64,000 bases of DNA. Origin: JBBATK01 sp044224515. Its GTDB lineage: Bacteria; Bacteroidota; Ignavibacteria; Kapaibacteriales; NICIL-2. Below are positions 35,829 to 44,479 of this stretch, piece after piece; position 1 is the stretch's first letter; every line of letters begins with the position of its first letter. The notes under the pieces were generated by a model. The model was not told the DNA's origin and searched no databases. It was given only the letters and a program-made list of their open reading frames with translations. The position numbers and the translations under genes are program-made. The stretch is from assembly GCA_044224515.1 (NCBI GenBank), contig JBGAKH010000005.1, forward strand, positions 186,001 through 250,000, given 5' to 3'.

Positions 35829-36674
35829 TTAACAACAGCAATCAGGTCCACAGCAGTCTTTGGCACTCAGTGGCTTTTCAGCGTACACCGTAATGCTAAA
35901 TATACCGGTTTCTGAATTGCGATAGCGCAGCATACTTTCAGCATCTAGGTAGCGATTCAGAATGTCGTCCGGTAACTCAATGGACTTCTCACGATTGATA
36001 ACGATGTTGACGAATCCGGCAGCGTCAATCAAACGCAGGTATTCGTCTCGCTGAAGAGCTCCGGAAACGCATCCGGCGTACATTTCCGCGTCTGTTCGTA
36101 GTGCTTCCGGCAGTTCGCCTTTGAGTACCACGTCCGAAATGGAGAAGTGTCCGCCGGGTTTCAGGATTCTGTACACCTCACGCAGTACAGCTGCTTTGTT
36201 GGGTACTAGATTTAGTACGCAATTGCTGACAACCACGTCCGCGCGATCTGCCGCCATCGGAATGTCTTCAATATCACCTTGGCGAAACTCGACGTTGTTG
36301 AACCCAAGCTTGTCGGCGTTGATGCGGGCTTTGGTGACCATATCGGGTGTGAAATCGATGCCAATGACTTTGCCCTGTTCACCAACCAGTGCTCTTGCCA
36401 CAAAGCAATCATTGCCTGCTCCACTTCCTAAATCTACAACGGTATTTCCTTCACGGATTACGGCAAACTCGGTCGGTATGCCACAACCCAGACCCAAGTC
36501 CGCGATCTCTTGATAACCCGGAACGCGCGTGTAATCGTCACTCATAATTGAATACACTTCGGTTGAGCAACCTCCCGCGCCGCAACAACTGCTGCGATTG
36601 GTTTCAAGATCCTGGTGCGCTATCTCGGTGTACTTTTCACGCACCATGTCTTTAAGTTCTTGGTCAGTCTTCAC
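35829..36674 (-). CDS. arsM: Arsenite S-adenosylmethionine methyltransferase
   Basis: This 281-residue enzyme has N-terminal CCGAGGC region (SSCCGAGGCS), the family MSDDYTRVPGYQEIADLGLGCGIPTEFA, the SAM-binding VVDLGSGAGNDCFVARALVG and the arsenite-site cysteines (SNCVLNLVP; AGCVSGA). The C-terminus ends in a Cys cluster (KDCCGPDCCC). The family methylates As(III) to methyl-arsenicals. The start is GTG with an AGGAG site 6 bp upstream. A perfect 16-bp palindrome lies between this gene and the arsR gene, directly upstream of the ribosome site. Confidence 0.94.
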   Translation of the reverse strand: MKTDQELKDMVREKYTEIAHQDLETNRSSCCGAGGCSTEVYSIMSDDYTRVPGYQEIADLGLGCGIPTEFAVIREGNTVVDLGSGAGNDCFVARALVGEQGKVIGIDFTPDMVTKARINADKLGFNNVEFRQGDIEDIPMAADRADVVVSNCVLNLVPNKAAVLREVYRILKPGGHFSISDVVLKGELPEALRTDAEMYAGCVSGALQRDEYLRLIDAAGFVNIVINREKSIELPDDILNRYLDAESMLRYRNSETGIFSITVYAEKPLSAKDCCGPDCCC

Positions 36675-36685
36675 ATTAACTCCTT

Positions 36686-36701
36686 ATCGTAATATTACGA
36701 T
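36686..36701. promoter_or_regulatory. ArsR operator at arsM
   Basis: Perfect palindrome ATCGTAATATTACGAT, ending 12 bp before the arsM GTG and covering the ground before its ribosome-binding site. It differs by one base from the element upstream of arsR, supporting a shared repressor. Confidence 0.85.
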
Positions 36702-36722
36702 GAATAGAATAAAAAAATATGT

Positions 36723-37055
36723 CTAACAACAGCGCTCGCGCTCAATGAGTTGCACACTTAGCATCTGTTCTAAGACTTTTCTCGCCTTGTTCCACTCGAC
36801 CGGGTCAATACAATAACAAATTTTGACTCCTTCGATTTCTCCGCGTATTAGGCCGATGGCTTTTAATTCTTTTAGGTGTTGCGAGACTGTGCTCTGCGAC
36901 AGTGGCAGTTCGTCCACGATGTCGCCGCACACACATACCTGCTTCTTGAGTAAGAGGTTGAGTATTGCAATCCGCGCCGGATGCGCCAGTGCTTTGGCAT
37001 ATCTGGCGAGTTCGTTCTCGCTTGAACTGAAGTGATCTGTTTTTGATGCTCCCAT
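36723..37055 (-). CDS. arsR: ArsR/SmtB-family metalloregulator
   Basis: This 110-residue repressor has a winged helix-turn-helix: LARYAKALAHPARIAILNLLLKKQVCVCGDIVDELPLSQSTVSQHLKELKAIGLIRGEIEG. The metal-binding pair C-V-C-G-D in the second helix (residues about 47-50) matches As(III)/Sb(III)-sensing ArsR. The C-terminus ends RERCC. The start is taken at ATG 37055. It would shut off its own promoter and arsM, which is 48 bp downstream. Binding sites are marked at 37060-37075 and 36686-36701. Confidence 0.95.
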   Translation of the reverse strand: MGASKTDHFSSSENELARYAKALAHPARIAILNLLLKKQVCVCGDIVDELPLSQSTVSQHLKELKAIGLIRGEIEGVKICYCIDPVEWNKARKVLEQMLSVQLIERERCC

Positions 37056-37059
37056 ACCT

Positions 37060-37095
37060 ATCGCAATATTACGATAAATAGTTCGACGACGCAAA
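37060..37095 (-). promoter_or_regulatory. arsR promoter with overlapping ArsR operator
   Basis: The near-palindrome ATCGCAATATTACGAT (37060-37075, one mismatch between arms) contains a -7-type element TAATATTG (minus strand, 37071-37064). Twenty nt upstream is TTTG (37095-37092). The operator thus occludes the promoter. It ends 4 bp from the arsR ATG, so the arsR mRNA would have almost no leader. Confidence 0.7.
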
Positions 37096-37232
37096 CAAAA
37101 AGAAAAAAGCGCTGAAAACAACGGGTTTGATGGATTAGATCTGAGCTGAGAGCTGCAGACCGGGACGGCCTTCGGCCGGACCATTGTAAAGAGTCTTTTG
37201 TGAAGGAGAGGCTGTCTTCCTCGTCTTGGTGC

Positions 37233-39002
37233 TTAGCGAGGAGCGTATTGCAGACGATGCAGTTTAGAATACAGTCCGTTTTTGGCGAGGAGTTCATCGT
37301 GACGACCTTGTTCGGCGATCTCACCATGGTGCAAAACGATGATGCGATCTGCACGTTGGATTGTGGAGAGACGGTGCGCGATGACGATAGACGTACGGCC
37401 TGCAAGTGTCTTCGCTATGGCTGCGTCAATCAATTGCTCTGTCTCGGTGTCGATGCTTGATGTGGCTTCGTCCAAAATCAAGATCTCAGGATCACCGACA
37501 ACAGCTCGGGTAAAGGAAATGAGTTGCTTTTGACCGGTAGACAGTGTCGTGCCGCGTTCCATGACTTGGGTATCATAGGCTTGCGGCAATGCGTCAATGA
37601 ACTCAGCCCCAAGTGAGCGCGCCACGCTTTGCATGTGTTCTTCGCTGATCTCTTCACGTCCCATCAGAATGTTCTCGCGTACAGAACGTGAAAAGAGGAA
37701 GACGTCTTGAAGAACGAGAGCAATACGACGACGATGTGCCTCTGCATCGAGGTCATGCAATTCAATACCATCAATTGTAATGTGTCCACGCTCATAGTCA
37801 TAAAAGCGACACAACAAGTTGATCAAGGTACTCTTTCCGGAACCTGTCGCTCCGACGATTGCGACCATCTCTCCCTTGTTAACGCTAAAACTAATGTTGC
37901 GTAAGACGTCCCGCGAACCATCATAACTAAAGCTCAGATCTCTAAACTCGATACTGCTCGAAAAGGGGGCAAGTTTCGCTGAGCTTATGGTTTTGTCGTG
38001 CGGAACCGCTTCGGTGTCCAGTAGTTCGAAAATGCGTTCCGAGGCGGTCACGGCACTTTGTAAGGTGTTGTACTTCTCCGTTAGGTCGCGCACGGGTCTG
38101 AAGAACATTTCTGCGTACATCACAAAGCTGACGAGAGTCCCAATAGTCATAAAGCCGGAAAGGTAGTGTCCGGCCGTGTACCACAACACGGTACAGATAG
38201 CGATCGACGACAATAGCTCGACAACCGGAAAGAAGACCGCATAGTAGGTGATAGATTTTATTTGCAAGCGCGTGTGTTCAACGTTGACGTCATCGAAGGT
38301 CTTGGACTGCGCTGCCTGTTGATTGAAGAGCTGCACAGTAACGACACCGCTGACGTACTCATTTAAAAATGAGTTCATGCGGGCAACCTGGACTCGTATT
38401 TGTGAATAGACAACGCGTACTTTGCGTCGGAAAATTGTGGCAGCTGTCAACAAGAAGGGGACCACCATTATGGTGTACAAGGCCAATTGCCAGTTGATGC
38501 TGAACATAAATCCCAAAATCCACGCAAGGACCAACACATCGCTGAAAATGAGAACGACACCGGATGAAAAAAGCTCATTCAAAGCCTCGACGTCGTTCGT
38601 CACACGCGTAACGAGTCGTCCCACCGGTGTTTTGTCAAAGTAGCGCAAACTCATAGCCTGGATGTGGTCGAAAACGACCATGCGGATATCCAACAATGCG
38701 CGCTGTCCTACCCACTGCATCAGAAAAGTCAAGCCGAACTGCAGGACACCCTGCGCGATGAGCACCGCAAAAATCAGAAGACAATGAAGGAGAAGGCCTT
38801 CGCCGTCATCGGTTTTTATGTACGAGTCGATTCCCATTTGAACCAAGCGCGGACGCAGTGGTCCGAGAGCGCTACTTGCAATGGAGATAACGAGACCGAG
38901 GAAAACCCACTTGCGGTAGGGTCCCAAGTATCGTAAAAGTCGTCCCAAATAACCATAATTGGGCTTGTTTTCCGTGCTCTCGGTCTGAACTGCCTTTGCC
39001 AA
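37233..39002 (-). CDS. ABC exporter (fused membrane and ATPase domains)
   Basis: This 589-residue half-transporter has six N-terminal helices (about 30-320) and an ATPase domain with Walker A GATGSGKST, signature LSTGQKQ, Walker B ILILDEATSSID and switch IAHRLSTI. The plan matches homodimeric type IV exporters (MsbA/BmrA-like). The start appears to be TTG at 39002, preceded by GAGGA; no ATG occurs before residue 56. Substrate unknown. Its position next to arsR/arsM is probably incidental, since 177 bp separate them and it runs in the same direction. Confidence 0.93.
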   Translation of the reverse strand: MAKAVQTESTENKPNYGYLGRLLRYLGPYRKWVFLGLVISIASSALGPLRPRLVQMGIDSYIKTDDGEGLLLHCLLIFAVLIAQGVLQFGLTFLMQWVGQRALLDIRMVVFDHIQAMSLRYFDKTPVGRLVTRVTNDVEALNELFSSGVVLIFSDVLVLAWILGFMFSINWQLALYTIMVVPFLLTAATIFRRKVRVVYSQIRVQVARMNSFLNEYVSGVVTVQLFNQQAAQSKTFDDVNVEHTRLQIKSITYYAVFFPVVELLSSIAICTVLWYTAGHYLSGFMTIGTLVSFVMYAEMFFRPVRDLTEKYNTLQSAVTASERIFELLDTEAVPHDKTISSAKLAPFSSSIEFRDLSFSYDGSRDVLRNISFSVNKGEMVAIVGATGSGKSTLINLLCRFYDYERGHITIDGIELHDLDAEAHRRRIALVLQDVFLFSRSVRENILMGREEISEEHMQSVARSLGAEFIDALPQAYDTQVMERGTTLSTGQKQLISFTRAVVGDPEILILDEATSSIDTETEQLIDAAIAKTLAGRTSIVIAHRLSTIQRADRIIVLHHGEIAEQGRHDELLAKNGLYSKLHRLQYAPR

Positions 39003-39769
39003 CGCCGTTTTTCCTCGTTACTCGTTCGTGGGAAGATGCAAACTACGGGTAATGAACGCAAGGGCAAGGGATGGATGCGGTAGAGTTGTGCACAGGTGCA
39101 AGGCGGCACTCGTGGAAGTGAGTAACCTGATGCATGGAGCCTTCGCGCTGTTCACCGTATTCGTACGGTTCGCACTCTTTCTCTCTTGATTTTTAGTCTT
39201 CCTTATCTCCGCTTCTCGAAGTAGGAGCACTCTACGTGGTATTTGTTGTATTCGATGTCCAGTTTGAACCGCGCCAAACGTTTTGTGTATAGGGGGTATC
39301 GGTGTGCTAAGTCCATAGCTTCCCGTGCCCTCCGTCATTGACTTCTTCATCACCTTTGTTTGGAGCGCGCATGAATTCAAACCCAATCTCGTCACGAGGT
39401 CCTTTAGAAAAACGCAGTAGCGACAACTCCTTTGCTCCACGCACATCGAAGGCACAGGCTTTGGGAAAAGCTACGTTTAAACCGCTGTTTCTAGTTTATG
39501 AGTTCTTATCAACTGTGTATGGTGCTGTCCTCGACGCAGTCTTGCTCTTGTATAGACAGTCATGCACTTCTCTTTCCGACTTGTTGAGATGCAATGGTTT
39601 CGCTGTCTTCTGTCGGACAGTCCGTCGAACTCCGGTAGTGTTAGTTAAGGGTTCAGTGCATCTGCGTAGAAACGTGTATCGTCGTCGAGATTTGAGAGAG
39701 GAGTTTTATGGTATGCGCGCGCTCCGCGCTCGCCGATTAGATGACTATCCTCTTGTCGGGATACGAACG
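39003..39769 (+). other. Long intergenic region, no supported gene
   Basis: These 767 bp separate the divergent ABC exporter and the Cys-rich T9SS gene. The downstream frame is open from 39338, but the extra 144 residues lack order and a signal peptide starts only at 39770, so the region is treated as non-coding. The latter half contains short GC-rich inverted repeats near 39716-39730 (GCGCG, loop CTC, CGCGC). Confidence 0.4.
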
Positions 39770-40921
39770 ATGAGACTCAGGTTGTGTGTCGTTTTTGTGT
39801 TTTGTGCCTGCGCCGGCTACCTCAGAGCCGACGCTCCTCGCATCGAATGTCCGGCGAACAGCACTTTAAATTGTCGGCAGGCAGTCTTTCCCGTTGCCCG
39901 GTCTCTGGAAGAATTTGAGCAGCAAGGCGGACTGGTCATTTGTGACGACAGTTTCGTTAGTGATTTTCGGTGTAGCGCTCAACGCATTCGTCAGCTCGCT
40001 CCAAAGATTAGCGAGATTACACGATACTACACAGCCACAACCTTCCAACTCGAGCAATCAACCGCACTGCAAAGCATTGTCGTTGATGAATCGCGCGCTA
40101 TGTGCTCCGCTCTATGTCAGGACTTGACCAAGCAAAGTCATGATAAGGTTCTTGGCGGTGGTGAAGAGCGTCTGATAGCGCTCGAAGAGATGTTTGTGCC
40201 GTTCGGCGACATCGACAGTTGCGCACCTTTACTTCCGACAAAAAACTACGTTCTGCATCTTGGGTATGCGAAGATCGCTGAGCTCGATCCGTCGATGTTT
40301 GACGCCGGTTTTGAAGATAACAGCGGTGAGCTCTGGGTTCGTGTTGAGCCGTCGTCGCTCTCCATTCTCGACGCCGGCTTGCATCAGGTCTTTCTCCAGG
40401 CAGAAGACGCCGCAGGCAATTCCGCGCGGAGCTTGGCCTATGTGTATCTCGTACTCGATGATAGCTCTTCACAACAGCAGGTTGAAGTTGATGAAGTGCT
40501 GCCGCAAGGCAAAGTTGATGTGGACAGCGCGCAACACGACAACTTCTATGAACTCCCTAACGAAAGGCTTTTTAGTACAGGTTCAGATTCTTCAGCATTC
40601 GCAGATGTACCACCTGCACTCGCTTGCGGCCTAGCTCCGAATCCATTTCATGAAAAAACTACATTACTGTGGAACACTGTCGAGTGCGACGGATGCCTTA
40701 AGTCCTCTGAACAGCAGGTCTGCTGTAATGCGCCGACGTCGGCGCCGGCTGCAACAGCGTCGATTAGTGTATTTACCCTTGACGGCAAATGTGTGTGCAC
40801 ATGCGAGGCTATTGTTGGTCGAGAATACACCTTTGGCGAGGGGCTTAACCCCGGAGTGTACCTGGTGCATGTTGAATGCGGCATGCGACAATGGACTACG
40901 TTGTGTACGAAATGTCCATAA
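39770..40921 (+). CDS. Cysteine-rich T9SS-secreted protein with HYR-like domain
   Basis: This 383-residue protein has a signal peptide (MRLRLCVVFVFCACAGYLRA). A Cys-containing opening (RIECPANSTLNCRQAVFP) follows, then a central domain with DAGLHQVFLQAEDAAGNSARSLAYVYLV (HYR/Ig-like bacterial surface motif) and a C-terminal T9SS-like tail (ACGLAPNPFHEKTTLLW ... NPGVYLVHVECG). The last about 100 residues hold 11 cysteines, which is unusual for a sorting tail. The ATG at 39770 is chosen because the signal peptide starts there. Function unknown. Confidence 0.78.
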   Translation: MRLRLCVVFVFCACAGYLRADAPRIECPANSTLNCRQAVFPVARSLEEFEQQGGLVICDDSFVSDFRCSAQRIRQLAPKISEITRYYTATTFQLEQSTALQSIVVDESRAMCSALCQDLTKQSHDKVLGGGEERLIALEEMFVPFGDIDSCAPLLPTKNYVLHLGYAKIAELDPSMFDAGFEDNSGELWVRVEPSSLSILDAGLHQVFLQAEDAAGNSARSLAYVYLVLDDSSSQQQVEVDEVLPQGKVDVDSAQHDNFYELPNERLFSTGSDSSAFADVPPALACGLAPNPFHEKTTLLWNTVECDGCLKSSEQQVCCNAPTSAPAATASISVFTLDGKCVCTCEAIVGREYTFGEGLNPGVYLVHVECGMRQWTTLCTKCP

Positions 40922-41116
40922 GTGCTGTTGAGCAATGAAACTCTTACGGTGAGGAATTGAGGAATTGACGTTTTTTCGTTGTTTAGAGAGGTCACTGCAA
41001 GTCGGCAGATGGTTGTGTCTCAAGACCTCAGGGTCTCACATTGTCTTGCGGACACCGTTGGTCTTTTTCGAAAGTGGTCGACGGTGTCTCTGTGTATGCC
41101 GGAATTTTTTTCAAGC

Positions 41117-42160
41117 TCAGGGTAGACCGAGAGCATCCATGGATGGCTTTTCATAATCGCCATCCTCAGCGGGATAACGTAAAACCGATTCGAAGGATCC
41201 TCGGGCTTTTGCGAGCGACCACACCAGGCTTTCTCCGGCCGGTAGAGTGGGAGACTCTTGTAGGTAAAACGGATCGGTATAGGCTTCGTCGATATTGCAG
41301 AGACGCCATCCTTTTTGAACGAAGTGTTCAAGGAGGTCTTGCAGAAATAGTGCTGCTGCCAGATTGTGGTGTAGCAATATGACGTGTTTGATTTTGCGTC
41401 CACTGAGTTGTGTTGCTACGGAGTCATAGAAACATGCACGCTCAAACAAGTGATTAATGTAGTAAGAGCGAAAACCTTGTAGATTCAACAAGGAGTCCTG
41501 TCGCAGTGCCTTCTCCAGGCGAGAGCTGACATACCAGTCCGATGCATCTATGCTGACATGTGCATTACGGTATTCGTGATCTTTTAGGTATGCACGAAGA
41601 CTATCGACTTTTGCTCGACCGGAACCTTCTTTGAGATAGGGGAAGCGGATGAAATGAGGTGTCTGTCTGAAACTTGGGTATGCAGAGAGCAGTCGTTCGT
41701 TCAGAACGAGTTCATGAACGAAACTATCCAACCGAATACGACTCGACCCATAGTTGGAGTGATAATAGGTATGATTTGCTAGGACATGACCATTGTCGGA
41801 CCATTGCTGCATGATCTCCCGTCCGCGAGGTGAGTCAAGCTGCACACCCTTAACGCACAGCATTACTTTCAGTGAGTATGAAGCCAATGTCCGAATTAAG
41901 CTGTCGTTCCAACGCTGCGAAGTCCAACCGGGAAAGGAGGCTGTCGAGCCGTCGTCGAAGCTAAATGCAATACAAGGTCTCGCGGAATCTGCGTTGAGAG
42001 CATTGTTTTGTCTCGAGTTATGTGCAGCAGGTTCCGGGTGCTCTTGCGCAGTACAGAGAGAACACAGGGCAATGCCAAGAACGATCAGTGCGCTCGTTGA
42101 TGCACGAAAGGTGAAAGCACTAAGCTCACCTAGGCTTCCGATGCCGGTCTTTAGTGTCAT
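41117..42160 (-). CDS. Polysaccharide deacetylase family protein, secreted
   Basis: This 347-residue protein has an N-terminal signal (ASTSALIVLGIALCSLCTAQ) and a NodB-homology domain with motif 1 AFSFDDGS, motif 2 ANHTYYHS (His-x3-His) and motif 3 RFPYLKEG. The metal-binding Asp-His-His triad is therefore intact. Members remove acetyl groups from peptidoglycan or polysaccharides. A second, only distantly similar deacetylase is at 53576-54517. The N-terminal 40 residues form a linker before the signal-like helix. Sits divergent from none, next to an S41-like gene on the same strand. Confidence 0.88.
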   Translation of the reverse strand: MTLKTGIGSLGELSAFTFRASTSALIVLGIALCSLCTAQEHPEPAAHNSRQNNALNADSARPCIAFSFDDGSTASFPGWTSQRWNDSLIRTLASYSLKVMLCVKGVQLDSPRGREIMQQWSDNGHVLANHTYYHSNYGSSRIRLDSFVHELVLNERLLSAYPSFRQTPHFIRFPYLKEGSGRAKVDSLRAYLKDHEYRNAHVSIDASDWYVSSRLEKALRQDSLLNLQGFRSYYINHLFERACFYDSVATQLSGRKIKHVILLHHNLAAALFLQDLLEHFVQKGWRLCNIDEAYTDPFYLQESPTLPAGESLVWSLAKARGSFESVLRYPAEDGDYEKPSMDALGLP

Positions 42161-42473
42161 ACTAAGGAAGTGGTCATTTGTGGATTGTGAAGCTAAGGAT
42201 TAATACCATGCTATGACGTTCACATTCAAGCGCTCGCCGTCCGACAGCGGTCTCATCGAATAGAGCAGCGGAAGAGTTGTCATCAATTCGAATTCTGTTG
42301 ATGACAAGCTCGTGTCAAGAGAATAGCATACTACTCGGGTTTGTTCAGAAGGCAAAGTGTCGTCTCAAGCTCGCAACTCCGGTCCACTGTGTGAGAGATT
42401 TGTGTGTCAGATGCGCACGTGCTTTGAAACTTACTCGTAGGCAAGTATTCGGTTGTACACGCACAGAACGTCT
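42161..42473. other. Intergenic region, nothing recognised
   Basis: These 313 bp separate two leftward genes (S41-like and deacetylase). No hairpin, promoter pair or small gene could be supported. Confidence 0.35.
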
Positions 42474-44027
42474 TTAATGATGTCCAAACCAGTTTCGTGC
42501 TTGCTGCATACAGTCTTCAGAATCACAGGGTTGGTCGACGTTGATGCCACTTGAATAGGGTTCAAGAAAGCGGTCGCGCTCATATGCCGTTAGCAAGCGA
42601 AGTCGTGAGGAGTCTCTCATTACGAACTCTTCGACTCTCGACGTGACTCCGGCGCTACGCGATCCAAAGAATTTCGCGCCTGCAATTGAACTGAAGGCAC
42701 GTGCCAGCACCTCACCGGCGCCGGCGGTAGTTCCCGAGATTAAAACAGCAATCTGCGCTTTGGGATTCACATGCACCAAAGGCGGAGTCGCCAAAGTGCT
42801 CCGTCGTTCTATCGAATCCCAAGAGCAGCGTCCTTTTACAATCCTGCGCGTGTGACTCATTGAATGTGCACGCAGACTATAGCCTTGAACCCCATCACCC
42901 AGAACGCTACTCATACAGCTCAAAAGTGTGTTTGCATGGTGTCCTTTACAGTCGCGAAGGTCCAGTATTAGACGACTAAACGAGGCAGATCGGATGGACT
43001 TCACAGCCGCCGAGAAATCCGTCATGTAGCGCTCGAGATCTTCCGTTGTCGACGCAAGACACTCACGAAGAGCAATGTAGAGCGTACCCGTTGAGAGAAC
43101 CCTGATGACAACCGGGGAAGAGGAAGAGTCGTTTGATGGTTGCGGGCTTCTAAACTCCTTGCTCAGTAGCTGTGGGTATTGTTCTGCGCGAGATTCCGCG
43201 TCACGATCCGCAAGCTCAAGGACACCGGGTTGTAAGACCATACGAGTTGTGGACTGCAAAGGCTGCTTGTTGTTGAGTACCGTTGGAACAAAGACGCAGG
43301 ACTCCGTGTTAAGATGAGGGAGCGCATACTCCGACAGTACCGGGTAACAATCCTGAATGTTCTGGCTGTATCGACAAATGAAGAGGGTGCGTGCCTGTAC
43401 ATCGGCAAGAAGTGTGCTATCACTCAGAACAGCGTAGCTGCGTATACAGTGGAAGACGTCCTGAAGATAGTTTCGGACTGCCACAGGAGCTTTAGTGTGT
43501 TCTTCCAAGCGGGCAGTGATGTCGAATTCGTCCAACCACAAGTCAGCTCGGCCCTCGAGACGACCAACAATGCGCAGGGTGGCATCATTGTCGTCAGCGA
43601 TAATGCCGAGATCCAAGGGTATCCAATCAACGCCATCCATTGAACGAATGATCTGAGAATGCGTGCAAGTGATCATGCCGTTGTTGTCCAACAACTCTGT
43701 TCGAAGCGATACACTGTCTCCAGCCTGACGCAATCGAGCAAAACACTTCATACTGAATCGTAAGGGGAGGGGCGTCGTAAAAGGCATCTCCATGACGCAT
43801 TCAGCTGCGCTAGAGTCGAGGTTTCGAAAGTGTAAGCTCTTGCGTCCCCGCAGTGCAACTGCGCTGTCAATTTCAAGGTTTGCATTTCCCATTTGGAGAT
43901 TCCATCTTCCGACGCGATTTGGACTCAAGGGAACGCTGCGTTCGAAGTCACCGTTTGGGACAAATATCTGCGCTGATGCGGTGCAGGCGAAGACAATAAA
44001 CAATACAAAGGCTGAGACTATGTTCAT
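42474..44027 (-). CDS. S41 peptidase-like secreted protein, probably catalytically dead
   Basis: This 517-residue protein has a signal peptide (FVLFIVFACTASAQ), an N-terminal carbohydrate-binding-like beta domain (FVPNGDFERSVPLSPNRVGRWNLQMGNANLEI, residues about 20-160) and a C-terminal S41-like core: RLILDLRDCKGHHANTLL, IAVLISGTTAGAGEVLARAF, GAKFFGSRSAGVTS and LLTAYERDRFLEPYSSGINVD. In active S41 enzymes the nucleophile lies in TAS-[AS]-[SG]-E; here the codons read T-A-G-A-G-E, so the catalytic Ser is Gly (GGC). A binding or scaffold role is likely. The start is ATG 44027; a TTG 6 bp upstream is not preferred. Confidence 0.78.
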   Translation of the reverse strand: MNIVSAFVLFIVFACTASAQIFVPNGDFERSVPLSPNRVGRWNLQMGNANLEIDSAVALRGRKSLHFRNLDSSAAECVMEMPFTTPLPLRFSMKCFARLRQAGDSVSLRTELLDNNGMITCTHSQIIRSMDGVDWIPLDLGIIADDNDATLRIVGRLEGRADLWLDEFDITARLEEHTKAPVAVRNYLQDVFHCIRSYAVLSDSTLLADVQARTLFICRYSQNIQDCYPVLSEYALPHLNTESCVFVPTVLNNKQPLQSTTRMVLQPGVLELADRDAESRAEQYPQLLSKEFRSPQPSNDSSSSPVVIRVLSTGTLYIALRECLASTTEDLERYMTDFSAAVKSIRSASFSRLILDLRDCKGHHANTLLSCMSSVLGDGVQGYSLRAHSMSHTRRIVKGRCSWDSIERRSTLATPPLVHVNPKAQIAVLISGTTAGAGEVLARAFSSIAGAKFFGSRSAGVTSRVEEFVMRDSSRLRLLTAYERDRFLEPYSSGINVDQPCDSEDCMQQARNWFGHH

Positions 44028-44479
44028 GGACAAGCACTAACGTTTATAACTGAGCACTTTCGAAAATAGTCGATTTGGGGCACTATGGAGTGTCGTCCGA
44101 ACTGCTTGTAGGAAAGAACACAGGATCTTCAGATCAGAGAGCCGACCGTCGGCTGATCAGTAGTTCTGACTCATTCAAGCACTATCAGATATGGACTTCG
44201 GTTGCCGGAGGACTTTCTACATTTTACGTGTACTCAATCCAAACTCTGCATATTCTCAGTCCAAGCTCTGCATAATCTTAGTCAAAACCGGGTTTGATGC
44301 TGAAGCATTTGAAAACGAGCTGAATCACGAAGAGGCCGGAGACTTTGAAAAATCGCATTTGAAAGGTGCTTTATGAACAATTATGCTGTTGTAATAGGAC
44401 AAAAACATATAAAATGTACGTATGTTTGTAGTGGACATAGAGTTAGTCTTTTTTAGTCGTCACTGTGGAGGACTTAAAA
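44028..44479 (+). other. Intergenic region between divergent genes
   Basis: The 452 bp hold an imperfect direct repeat (CCAAACTCTGCAT/CCAAGCTCTGCAT, about 44237-44272) and a TATGTTTG box (44421-44428) 52 bp before the next start, matching the Bacteroidota -7 element without a clear -33 partner. A 61-codon frame (44191-44376) is not convincing as a gene. Confidence 0.4.

Noticed and set aside
39338..39769. N-terminal extension of the Cys-rich T9SS gene by 144 codons
   Set aside because: The signal peptide begins at 39770; upstream residues lack order and would place the signal internally.
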